A stretch of 64,000 nt of DNA, taken from the NCBI RefSeq assembly GCF_945952435.1, contig NZ_CAMFHZ010000004.1, forward strand, positions 62,001 to 126,000, given 5' to 3'. Of the stretch, positions 7,972-15,813 are shown piece after piece; the stretch's first letter is position 1; every line of letters starts with the position of its first letter. The translations under genes and the position numbers were made by a program. The notes under the pieces were generated by a model that ran no database searches, was not told the DNA's origin, and saw only the letters and a program-made list of their open reading frames with translations. Origin of the DNA: an uncultured Microbacterium sp. (lineage in GTDB: Bacteria; Actinomycetota; Actinomycetes; Actinomycetales; Microbacteriaceae).

Positions 7972-10461
7972 ATGAGCACTGCGAATCTCACCCGGGCCGA
8001 GACCGCCGCGCGATCTGCGGCGATCCGACTGCACCGGATCCGGCTGGAACTCGACGTCACGGGAGCGGTCGATGCCGCGCGGAACGGCTTCCCGACGGCC
8101 TCGACGCTCGAGTTCGACGCCTCCGCGACCGAGACGTGGGTCGATTTCCTCGGCGAGAGCGTCGAGTCCGTCACGGTCAACGGAGTGGCCCAGGAGGTGC
8201 GCTGGGACGGCGCTCGCATCGCGCTGCGGGACCTCGCGGCGCACAACGTGGTCGAGATCCGCGCGGTCGGCGCGTACAGCCGGTCGGGGGAGGGGTTGCA
8301 TCGGTTCGCGGACCCGGCCGACGGGAAGACATACCTCTACACGCATGACGAGCCGGCCGACGCCCGCCGCTTCATGGCGTGCTTCGAGCAGCCCGACATG
8401 AAGGCCGCGATCACCGTCGTGGTCACGGCGCCCGAGGGATGGGAGGTGCTGTCGAACCAGTCGCCCGTGCGCTCGGACGCCGCGCGCGGTGCGCAGACCG
8501 TCGAGTTCGCGCCCACCCTGCCGCTCTCGAGCTATCTCACGTGCGTCGCGGCCGGTCCGTACGTGCGTGCATCCGCGGAGTGGCGGCGCGACGATCAGGT
8601 GGTTCCTCTCGCAGCGTTCTGCCGTGCCTCGATGGCGGAGCACTTCGATGCGGACGAGATCCTCGGGATCGCGATGCAGGGCCTCGACTTCTTCACCGAC
8701 GCGTTCGCGTTCCCCTATCCGTGGGGGAAGTACGACCAGATCTTCGTTCCCGAGTACAACATCGGCGCGATGGAGAATCCGGGGCTGGTCACCTTCACCG
8801 AGCAGTACCTGTTCCGCGGCGCGGCGACGAGGGCACAACGGCAGGGCAGGGCGAACACGATCCTGCACGAGATGGCGCACATGTGGTTCGGCGACCTGGT
8901 GACGATGCGCTGGTGGGACGACCTGTGGCTCAAAGAGTCGTTCGCGGACTACATGGGCACGCACGCCTCGGTCGCGGCGACCGAGTTCGACGACGCGTGG
9001 GTCGCCTTCGCGAACCGGCGCAAGGCATGGGCCTACACGCAGGACCAGCTGCCCAGCACGCATCCCGTCGTGGCAGACATCGTCGACCTCGAGGCGGCCA
9101 AGCTGAACTTCGACGGCATCACCTATGCGAAGGGTGCCGCCGTGCTCAAACAGCTCGTCGCGTTCGTCGGAGAGGACGCGTTCTTCGAGGGCGCACGGCG
9201 CTACTTCGCACGGCACGCGTACGGCAACACGACGCTCGAGGATCTGCTCGTCGAGCTCGAGGAGGCCTCGGGGCGGGACATGCGCGCCTGGGCGGCGCAG
9301 TGGCTGCAGACCACGGGGATGAGCACGCTGTCCCTCGAGCGCGACGACGAGGCGACGACGATCGTGCAGGCGGAGCCACGGCCGCACCGCCTCCAGGTCG
9401 GCCTCTACGATCTCGAAGGCGATGCGCTGGTGCGCCGAGAGCGGATCCCGCTGGACATCTCCGGGGAACGCACGCGGATCGATCTTCCGGATGCCGCGCT
9501 CACGCTGCTCAACGACGGCGATCTGACGTACGCCAAGGTCCGTCTGGACGAGCGATCCCTGGACACCGTCGAGGGTTCGCTGTCGACGCTCTCCGACCCG
9601 CTCGCCCGTGCGCTGGTCTGGTCGGCGCTGTGGAACGCGACCCGGGACGGGGAGCTGCCGGTCGCGCGCTACCTCCGCATCGTTGCGGCGCACGCTCCGC
9701 TCGAGTCGGACGGCGCTCTGCTCGGCGGCATCGTGCTGAACGCTCCGTTCGCGATCGGGCACTACCTGCCGGAGGAGACGCGTGCGCAGGCGCGGCGCGA
9801 CTGGACCGAGGCGACCTGGGCCGCGTTGCGCGCGGCGGAGGCAGGCAGCGACACCCAGCTGCTCTGGGCCCGTGCGTTCGCCTCCGCGTCGGCGTTCGAC
9901 GACGTCCGGCATGAGGACGTGCAGGCGATCCTGAACGGCGCCGGTCCCGCGGGGCTCCCCGTCGACCCCGATCTGCGCTGGTCGCTGCTCACCGCGCTCG
10001 TCACGACCGGGCACGCCGGCGCGGAGGAGATCACCGCCGAGCAGCTGCGCGACCACACGGCGAGCGGGCGGACCGCGGCCAGGGAGGCCGCATCGTCCAC
10101 GCCCCGGCCTGACGTGAGGGCGGCCGACTGGCGAGCGGCCTGGGGCGACCTCGCCCTCACGAACGATCACCTCGACGCGACGATCGCCGGCTTCGGCGCG
10201 GGCGGTCGGCGCGACCTCGTCGAGAGTTTCGACGCGGAGTACTTCGAACGGATCGGACCCGCGTGGGCCGATCGCTCGATCGAGATCGCGCGGCGCCTCG
10301 TGATCGGGCTCTACCCGGATTCCCCGACCACGGCGCTCGTCGATGCCTGGCTCGCGGAGAACGGCGACGCTCCCGCTGCGCTGCGGCGACTCGTCGTCGA
10401 GCAGCGCGATCATCAGCAGCGGGCGATCCGCGTCCGCGCAGCGCAGCAGCCGACGCGGTAG
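7972..10461 (+). CDS. pepN: Aminopeptidase N (M1 family), first copy
   Basis: An 829-residue cytosolic zinc aminopeptidase that removes N-terminal amino acids from peptides. The exopeptidase motif GAMEN is near residue 265. The zinc motif HEMAH is near residue 299, with the third ligand in the segment LKESFADYMG near 321. The rest is the ERAP1-like C-terminal helical domain. The ATG at 7972 is preceded by AACGAT and 6 bases. The GGAGG there sits too close to the ATG to act as a normal ribosome site. A second M1 gene of similar length lies at 52127-54727, so the two are paralogues. Confidence 0.95.
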   Translation: MSTANLTRAETAARSAAIRLHRIRLELDVTGAVDAARNGFPTASTLEFDASATETWVDFLGESVESVTVNGVAQEVRWDGARIALRDLAAHNVVEIRAVGAYSRSGEGLHRFADPADGKTYLYTHDEPADARRFMACFEQPDMKAAITVVVTAPEGWEVLSNQSPVRSDAARGAQTVEFAPTLPLSSYLTCVAAGPYVRASAEWRRDDQVVPLAAFCRASMAEHFDADEILGIAMQGLDFFTDAFAFPYPWGKYDQIFVPEYNIGAMENPGLVTFTEQYLFRGAATRAQRQGRANTILHEMAHMWFGDLVTMRWWDDLWLKESFADYMGTHASVAATEFDDAWVAFANRRKAWAYTQDQLPSTHPVVADIVDLEAAKLNFDGITYAKGAAVLKQLVAFVGEDAFFEGARRYFARHAYGNTTLEDLLVELEEASGRDMRAWAAQWLQTTGMSTLSLERDDEATTIVQAEPRPHRLQVGLYDLEGDALVRRERIPLDISGERTRIDLPDAALTLLNDGDLTYAKVRLDERSLDTVEGSLSTLSDPLARALVWSALWNATRDGELPVARYLRIVAAHAPLESDGALLGGIVLNAPFAIGHYLPEETRAQARRDWTEATWAALRAAEAGSDTQLLWARAFASASAFDDVRHEDVQAILNGAGPAGLPVDPDLRWSLLTALVTTGHAGAEEITAEQLRDHTASGRTAAREAASSTPRPDVRAADWRAAWGDLALTNDHLDATIAGFGAGGRRDLVESFDAEYFERIGPAWADRSIEIARRLVIGLYPDSPTTALVDAWLAENGDAPAALRRLVVEQRDHQQRAIRVRAAQQPTR

Positions 10462-10547
10462 CGGATCCGCGACACCCCGGGCGGTCCCTCCGCACGTCGG
10501 GGCCGGCCCGCTGAGCCTGTCGACGCGGCGCCGGTCGCCCGCGGCCC

Positions 10548-10553
10548 TACAGT
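10548..10553 (+). promoter_or_regulatory. -10 element (TACAGT) of leaderless antiporter transcript
   Basis: TACAGT is followed by 6 bases and the ATG at 10560. Confidence 0.6.
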
Positions 10554-10559
10554 GAGCGC

Positions 10560-11714
10560 ATGACGTTCGCGACCCTGGCGCTCCTCGTGCTGGTGGGGCT
10601 CGCGGGGCCCGCGCTGTCCGCGCGCCGGTCCTGGCGCGTCCCGCTCGTCGCGGGGGAGCTGCTCGCGGGCATTCTCGTGGGGGCGAGCGGACTGCGCTGG
10701 GTCGATGCCGGCGAACCGACGCTGACGCTACTCGCCGAGATCGGGTTCGGACTGGTCATGCTCGTGATCGGTTCGCACATCCCGGTGCTCGATCCCGACG
10801 TGCGAGCGGTGTGGGGTCGCGGTGCGATCGGCGCCGCGGCCGTCGCGATCGTCGCGGTGGGGCTGGGATTCGGCACGGCGGCGCTCTTCGGCACGTCGCA
10901 CGGCGCGGTGTACGCGGTGCTCATCGCCTCGTCGTCGGCCGCACTCGTGCTGCCCATGCTGCAGCAGCTCGACGTGACCGCGGGGTCCGCCGCGCAGCTC
11001 ATCGCGCAGATCGCGCTGGCCGATGTGGCCTGCATCCTTGCGCTGCCCCTCGCGCTCCAGCCGTCCCGCGTGCCTCTCGTCGCGGCGGGCGGTCTGCTCA
11101 TCGCGGGGATCGGCATCGTCCTCGCCCTCCTGCTCCGTCGCGTCGGGGAGCGCCGTCGCCGCCGGCTGCACGAGTACTCGGAATCGCGGCGCTTCGCGCT
11201 CGAACTGCGCTTCAGCCTGCTGGCACTGTTCGGGCTCGCCGCGATCGCGCAGTTCACCCACGTGTCGGTCATGATGGCCGGTTTCACCCTGGGGCTCGTG
11301 CTGTCGGCCAGCGGGCAGCCGCGTCGACTCGCGCATCAGCTCTTCGGGATGACCGAGGGCTTCTTCGGTCCGCTGTTCTTCGTGTGGCTGGGGGCGTCGA
11401 TCGATCTGCGCACTCTCGGCGCGCACCCTCGGATGATCCTGCTCGGCCTCGCTCTCGGCGTCGCCGCGGTGCTGGCGCACCTCTTGGGGCGTGCGGTCGG
11501 TCTGCCCTGGGCGCAGACGATCGCATCGGCGGGACAGCTCGGCGTCCCGGTGGCCGCCGTCGCTGTGGGAGTGCAGGCGAAGGCGTTGCTGCCGGGGGAA
11601 GGCGGGGCGATCCTGCTCGGCGCTCTCGTCGCGGTCGTGGCGTCGTCGCTCGCCACGGCCGCCGTGTCGAGGCGTGCCGACGGCGCGGAGCGGGCCGCTG
11701 GTCGCTCCCGCTGA
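10560..11714 (+). CDS. Cation:proton antiporter (CPA2/KefB-like membrane domain)
   Basis: A 384-residue polytopic protein made only of the Na+/H+ exchanger domain, with about 12 hydrophobic spans and no C-terminal RCK/TrkA nucleotide-binding domain. The family core is recognisable in PLVAGELLAGILVGASGL near the N-terminus, the serine-rich IASSSAALVLPML segment, the second-half FFGPLFFVWLGASIDL and the GQLGVPVAAVAVG stretch. It probably exchanges Na+ or K+ for protons. The short basic C-terminus is unusual only in lacking a regulatory domain. It converges with the MBL gene downstream. Confidence 0.85.
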   Translation: MTFATLALLVLVGLAGPALSARRSWRVPLVAGELLAGILVGASGLRWVDAGEPTLTLLAEIGFGLVMLVIGSHIPVLDPDVRAVWGRGAIGAAAVAIVAVGLGFGTAALFGTSHGAVYAVLIASSSAALVLPMLQQLDVTAGSAAQLIAQIALADVACILALPLALQPSRVPLVAAGGLLIAGIGIVLALLLRRVGERRRRRLHEYSESRRFALELRFSLLALFGLAAIAQFTHVSVMMAGFTLGLVLSASGQPRRLAHQLFGMTEGFFGPLFFVWLGASIDLRTLGAHPRMILLGLALGVAAVLAHLLGRAVGLPWAQTIASAGQLGVPVAAVAVGVQAKALLPGEGGAILLGALVAVVASSLATAAVSRRADGAERAAGRSR

Positions 11715-11751
11715 GCGCTCCGGCGCGACCCGATCGCGACGGAGCGACCGA

Positions 11752-12393
11752 TCAGACCTCGATCGTGTCGCCCGGAGCCAGCTCGAAGAACGTGCCGCCG
11801 TTCTGTTCGGTGGCCCACTGCAGACGCGCCCGATGCATCGAGGCCCCCGGCGAGGAGAGCGTCATGTCGTGCGTTCCGAACGCGCGGCGCGGCTTCACAG
11901 CGAGGACGAAGTCGATCGCCTCCCCGACCTTCAGCCACGGCGCTCCGAGCGGCGCCGCCAGGGTTCCGACCTCGACGCCGTCCGGAACCGCGAACGAGTC
12001 GCCGGGGTAGTACAGCTCGTCGTCGACGAGGACACCCAGGTTGTCGACACGGGGGATCGAGGAGTGGATCTCCGCGTGCACGCCGCCGAAGAAGCGCAGC
12101 GTGAAGGCGCCCGCCGTGAGCGTCTCGCCGGGCGAGACGACCGTGATGTCGTATCCCTCTCCGACCGCTTCCGCGACGCCGGACGGAGCGAAGATCGGCG
12201 CTCCGGGGGCTGCCTCGAGGATCCGATCCAGGTGCTCGGCGGTCCAATGGTCGGCATGTTGGTGCGTCAGGGCGACGCCGACGACACGGGAGAGGTCGTC
12301 GAGCGGACGCGTGAAGCTCCCCGGATCGATCAGGAGGGTCTGGTCATGGTCGTCGACGCGGAGAGCCGCGTGCTCGAACTTGGTGACGCGCAT
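11752..12393 (-). CDS. MBL-fold metallo-hydrolase (UlaG/YtnP-like)
   Basis: A 213-residue metallo-beta-lactamase-fold hydrolase. The dinuclear metal motif THQHADH is at about residues 43-49 and further ligands are in the strands around GGVHAEIH, YPGDSF and GTHDM. Proteins of this shape hydrolyse phosphoesters, lactones or amides. The first strand, KFEHAALRVDDHDQTLLIDPG, is of the MBL subgroup related to UlaG rather than to antibiotic-degrading lactamases. The substrate is unknown. It has its own leaderless promoter and faces away from tRNA-Glu. Confidence 0.88.
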   Translation of the reverse strand: MRVTKFEHAALRVDDHDQTLLIDPGSFTRPLDDLSRVVGVALTHQHADHWTAEHLDRILEAAPGAPIFAPSGVAEAVGEGYDITVVSPGETLTAGAFTLRFFGGVHAEIHSSIPRVDNLGVLVDDELYYPGDSFAVPDGVEVGTLAAPLGAPWLKVGEAIDFVLAVKPRRAFGTHDMTLSSPGASMHRARLQWATEQNGGTFFELAPGDTIEV

Positions 12394-12399
12394 GATCCG

Positions 12400-12405
12400 A
12401 CACTA
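12400..12405 (-). promoter_or_regulatory. -10 element (TAGTGT) of leaderless MBL transcript
   Basis: On the minus strand TAGTGT is followed by 6 bases and the ATG at 12393. Confidence 0.6.
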
Positions 12406-12454
12406 CGCCTGCCGCGTGCGACACTCCCGGGCTTCGCCGAGCGGCCGCACCGAT

Positions 12455-12483
12455 TTGGCGAGTGTTCAGCTGCATGCCATACT
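12455..12483 (+). promoter_or_regulatory. Promoter of tRNA-Glu
   Basis: A -35 element TTGGCG (12455-12460), a 17-base spacer and a -10 element CATACT (12478-12483) place the start near 12490, about 32 bases before the mature tRNA end. Confidence 0.6.
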
Positions 12484-12521
12484 TGAACAGTTGTCGCGGG
12501 ACGGAGACGCCCTGCGGATGA

Positions 12522-12594
12522 GGCCCCATCGTATAGCGGCCTAGTACGCCGCCCTCTCACGGCGGTAACGCGGGTTCGAATCCCGCTGGGGTCA
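12522..12594 (+). tRNA. tRNA-Glu(CTC)
   Basis: A full cloverleaf of 73 bases is visible. The acceptor arm GGCCCCA pairs with TGGGGTC (one G-T pair). The anticodon arm CCGCC/GGCGG carries the loop CTCTCAC with anticodon CTC, reading GAG. The T arm contains GGTTCGAATCC. The discriminator is A and CCA is not encoded. A strong hairpin terminator follows. Confidence 0.97.
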
Positions 12595-12602
12595 CAACAC
12601 TC

Positions 12603-12630
12603 GAAAGCCCTCGGTTCGCCGAGGGCTTTC
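12603..12630 (+). terminator. Hairpin terminator after tRNA-Glu
   Basis: A perfect 12-bp inverted repeat (GAAAGCCCTCGG with its complement) around a TTCG tetraloop, 8 bases after the tRNA. It lies between the tRNA and the convergent acyltransferase gene and could serve both strands. Confidence 0.85.
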
Positions 12631-12643
12631 GTCGTCTCCGGGG

Positions 12644-13960
12644 TCAGAGCCGTGGTGTGCGCCAGGAGCCCACGAGCAGCAGCGCGCCGACCGATCCGAT
12701 CAGCGCGCACACGGCCAGGGGGAGGTCGAGTCCGTAGGCCGTGATCGTGAGGGTCGGCACGACGAAGCTCGCCACGGCGATCGCCATGGCCTGCCTCGAC
12801 GGCTCCGCGCCCATGTGCGGTGGCGCCTCGAACCGTACGAGCCACAGGGAGAGCAGCCACACCGCCGCCAGAACGAGAATCAGGAACGGCGCGCGGGTCC
12901 ACCACCAGGTCGCGCTCCCCGGTGCCGGCATCGGCAGGGGGAGCAGCAGCTGGATACCGATCAGCACCATGATCGTCGGCAGATGCCAGAGGTACACGGT
13001 CATCAGACGGGAGCCGACGACCAGCACCACGCCCCGTGTGGCGCGCAGACGCAGCAGCGCCTCCAAGGGTCGACGCAGGAGGGTCAACGCGCTCGCCTGC
13101 ACCACGGCGAGCACCGCCAAGGGCGCCGTCGGCGGCCACTGGTCGCTCAGCATGTTCCAGGAGTAGCCGCCCAGCGAGACGAGCCCGAGATCCACGAGGT
13201 AGCCCGCCGCGACGAGGGCCACCAGCGCGAGCGCACGGCGGGCGCGGAACCAGCCGTCGAAGAGGAAGAAGCCGACCTGCTGGGCGAAGAGCCAGACGAA
13301 AGCCACGTTCGGGATCCCGAACAGCTCCTCGCCGATGCCGTAGTGCCCGGCGGGGACGTGGCCGATGCCGAGCAGCTCCCCGGCGACGAGGAAGCGCAGC
13401 GCGTCGGTCAGCAGTGCGCCGAGCAGCAGCACGGCGAGGACGCGGGCGCCGTAGCGCGCATGCAGTCCGATCATCCACGGGGCGAGGGCCTGCACGAGCG
13501 CGTACGCCGCAAGGAACCACACCGGCGATCCGACCCCGATCGCGACGGTGTCGACGAGGGCAGGATCGAGCCCGAGCAACCGGACGATCCCGAGCGAGAC
13601 CGCGAAGAAGACGAAGACGGGAATCGCCGGGCGTGCCAGCCGGGCCAGACGCAGCCGGACGAACCCGATCGCGTCGTCACCACGCCGCTGTGCCGAGCGC
13701 CATCCCGCGCGCGCCGCGTACCCGCCCACGACGAAGAACAGCGGCATGATGTTCAGGATCCAGCTCGCGGCGTCGAACCACTTCTGTCCTTCGACGGTGC
13801 GCTCGATGAGCAGCGATCCGTCGGGAGCGCGACCGACGCCGGTGAACAGGATGTGCACGAACACGACCAGGATCACGCACGCGACGCGCGTGAGATCGAG
13901 CGTGAGGTCGCGCCCCTCGGGGGCCACCTGCGAGGGCGAGACGGCGACACTGCGGCTCAT
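12644..13960 (-). CDS. Acyltransferase 3 family membrane protein (second)
   Basis: A 438-residue membrane protein of the acyltransferase-3 superfamily with about eleven hydrophobic spans. It starts with DLTLDLTRVACVILVVFVHI, in which the usual D-x-x-R-x-x-A motif and the span-1 histidine are present, and continues with NIMPLFFVVGGYAA. The substrate is unknown; relatives acylate sugars, lipids or peptides at the membrane. It differs from the copy at 5594-6748 in length and loops, so it is not a recent duplicate. A TAGGGT hexamer sits 7 bases before the ATG. Confidence 0.85.
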   Translation of the reverse strand: MSRSVAVSPSQVAPEGRDLTLDLTRVACVILVVFVHILFTGVGRAPDGSLLIERTVEGQKWFDAASWILNIMPLFFVVGGYAARAGWRSAQRRGDDAIGFVRLRLARLARPAIPVFVFFAVSLGIVRLLGLDPALVDTVAIGVGSPVWFLAAYALVQALAPWMIGLHARYGARVLAVLLLGALLTDALRFLVAGELLGIGHVPAGHYGIGEELFGIPNVAFVWLFAQQVGFFLFDGWFRARRALALVALVAAGYLVDLGLVSLGGYSWNMLSDQWPPTAPLAVLAVVQASALTLLRRPLEALLRLRATRGVVLVVGSRLMTVYLWHLPTIMVLIGIQLLLPLPMPAPGSATWWWTRAPFLILVLAAVWLLSLWLVRFEAPPHMGAEPSRQAMAIAVASFVVPTLTITAYGLDLPLAVCALIGSVGALLLVGSWRTPRL

Positions 13961-13967
13961 GTCGACG

Positions 13968-13973
13968 ACCCTA
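13968..13973 (-). promoter_or_regulatory. -10 element (TAGGGT) of acyltransferase transcript
   Basis: TAGGGT is followed by 7 bases and the ATG at 13960 on the minus strand. Confidence 0.5.
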
Positions 13974-14074
13974 GCGGCGGATTCCTCGCTCGCGCGGGAA
14001 GCGCGGAAGGCTGTGGAGAACGTGGGCGAGCGGCCGCACGGGGCGTGTGCGGCTCACTCAACGAGGTCTGCGGG

Positions 14075-15202
14075 TCAGCTGTCGACGGATTCCGCCTCGG
14101 CCCCGTCCGTCGACCGTCGGCGAGCGCGGCGGACCCGCACCAGCGCCCAGACGATCAGCGCGACGACGGCCGCGACCGCGAGCCAGGGGAGAAGGAACCC
14201 GATCGCGATCACGAGGGCGTTCAGCGACACCACCAGACCATGCCAGCCCGCGGCGATCCCGTCGCCGAACCCCGCGGGGTCCGCTGTCGCGGTCGTCTCC
14301 CGCACCAGGGAGACCTGCACCGACGACATCTGCACCTGCGCTTCCAGATCCTTCAGCTGCTGCTGCGCCGACTGCAACTGGGACTGCCGGTCGGTGAGCG
14401 TGCTCTCCGCGGTCAGGAGGTCGGCCACGGAGGACGCCTGCGCCATGAGCTGCTGGAGGCGGGCCACGGAGGTCGAGAGCGCGTCCACCTGAGCGCGCAG
14501 ATCGGTCGTCGTCGCGGTGACGTCGTTCTGCCCGATCGACGACGCCAGGAGGGTGCCCTGCGCGCTCAGCTCGTCCATCGTGCGCTCGAGGTCGGCCGCC
14601 GGGACGCGCAGCGTGACCCAGCCGTCGCCGCCCGCCGTGGGCGGCGCGAGCGTCGTGCCGTCCGCAGGCGTCGGGGCCGTCGATCCGATCTGCTGGCTCT
14701 CGACGTACCCGCCGTGCTTCTTCGCGAGGTCGCCCAGCGCGTCGACGGCGCGGCGCACGTCCCGCACCTGCACGGTCGCGGTGCCGGTACGGACGATATC
14801 GCGCGTCGCCTCCGCGTTCGCCGCTCCGCCGGCCGCCGTCCCGGCGCCGCTCAGCGGTGCCGCCCCGTCGGCGGTGGACCGCGTCGTCGCATCGGACGAC
14901 GGGACGCTCGTCGCCTTCCACGCCGGGTCCGCGCCGGACGAGGAGACGGAGGAGCCGGAGGAGCCGAAGCCGGTGAGCGAGAGCGCCGACGGAGTGACGA
15001 GCACGCCGACCACGAACGCGGCGGCGATGCCTCCGGCCGTCAGCCACCCTCGGCGGCGGGATCGTCGATGGGCGGCGGTGCGTGCGTCGATCCCCGCCCG
15101 CTCCTCGGCGATCTCGGCGAAGACGGACTTCTCGATGCGGGCCAGATCCTCGTCCGTGAACCGAGGCAGATCCGGACCGGACGCGGGTGCGGGAATGGTC
15201 AT
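14075..15202 (-). CDS. DUF4349 membrane protein, coupled to the ECF sigma gene
   Basis: A 375-residue protein. Residues 1-50 are a hydrophilic, charged segment (RFTDEDLARIEKSVFAEIAE), residues about 51-70 a first membrane span, then an extracytoplasmic Ser/Gly-rich linker. The DUF4349 core follows (about 120-300) with a coiled-coil stretch near VARLQQLMAQASSVADLL and a heptad region ending SAQQQLKDLEAQVQ, then a second span and a basic tail. The start at 15202 is fixed by an ATGA overlap with the sigma gene. The cytosolic N-terminus, a membrane span and coupling to a sigma factor fit an anti-sigma role, but that is inference; no zinc-binding anti-sigma HxxxCxxC motif is present. Confidence 0.85.
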   Translation of the reverse strand: MTIPAPASGPDLPRFTDEDLARIEKSVFAEIAEERAGIDARTAAHRRSRRRGWLTAGGIAAAFVVGVLVTPSALSLTGFGSSGSSVSSSGADPAWKATSVPSSDATTRSTADGAAPLSGAGTAAGGAANAEATRDIVRTGTATVQVRDVRRAVDALGDLAKKHGGYVESQQIGSTAPTPADGTTLAPPTAGGDGWVTLRVPAADLERTMDELSAQGTLLASSIGQNDVTATTTDLRAQVDALSTSVARLQQLMAQASSVADLLTAESTLTDRQSQLQSAQQQLKDLEAQVQMSSVQVSLVRETTATADPAGFGDGIAAGWHGLVVSLNALVIAIGFLLPWLAVAAVVALIVWALVRVRRARRRSTDGAEAESVDS

Positions 15203-15759
15203 GAGGCGGGTTCCGTTCCTGTCGCAGCGCCGCGCAGACGGGTGCGTACGCGGGAGAGACGATTGCGGACCGCGCCGTGCCGCACGCCCAGTTCTGCGGC
15301 CGCGGCGGCGTAGTCGTATCCCTCGACGACGCAGAGCCGGAAGACCTCGCGATCCAGCGGGCTCATGTCGCCCAGCTCGCGCGCGATCCGCTCCGCGAGG
15401 TCGGCGGCGATGACCTGCTGCTCGACGTCGACGAGCGCGGGCAGCCGCTCGTCGACCTCGCCCTCGGTGTGCGCGAGGTCCCGGATCCGCCGCCGCAGCC
15501 GATTCGCGGACTGGAAGCGGCAGATCGTCGCGAGCCACGGCAGCAACGAAGTCCCGGCGAGTTCCACGGAGGCCAGCTTGCGCCAGGCGACGACGAAGGT
15601 CTCCTGCACCATGTCCTCCGCGTCGGGCCGGTCGCCCAGGATGCCGAATGCGATCCAGAAGACGGGGCGTGCGTACGCGCGGTACAGCGTCCGGAAGGCG
15701 TGTTCGCTTCCGGATGCCGCACGCGCGACGAGCGCCGTGTCATCCGCGGTCTGTGCCAT
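15199..15759 (-). CDS. ECF-type RNA polymerase sigma factor
   Basis: A 186-residue sigma-70 family factor of the extracytoplasmic-function group, consisting of regions 2 and 4 only. Region 2 contains DAEDMVQETFVVAWRKL (about residues 46-62). Region 4 contains the helix-turn-helix YAAAAAELGVRHGAVRNRLS near residues 150-170. It would direct RNA polymerase to a small set of stress or envelope genes. A GGAG ribosome site precedes the ATG. It lies 54 bases after glgB on the same strand and overlaps the DUF4349 gene by 4 bases. Its target promoters cannot be read from this window. Confidence 0.93.
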   Translation of the reverse strand: MAQTADDTALVARAASGSEHAFRTLYRAYARPVFWIAFGILGDRPDAEDMVQETFVVAWRKLASVELAGTSLLPWLATICRFQSANRLRRRIRDLAHTEGEVDERLPALVDVEQQVIAADLAERIARELGDMSPLDREVFRLCVVEGYDYAAAAAELGVRHGAVRNRLSRVRTRLRGAATGTEPAS

Positions 15760-15813
15760 CAGGGCTCCGTTCGGTGTCTCTCACCTGTCAATGTCCGCGG
15801 AGCCCGGATCGTC

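Noticed and set aside
11716..11746. Terminator between the antiporter and MBL genes
   Set aside because: Only a 7-bp stem with a 17-base loop is visible and there is no T run.
15793..15798. TTGACA as the -35 of a sigma gene promoter
   Set aside because: No -10 element lies at a suitable distance before the ATG.
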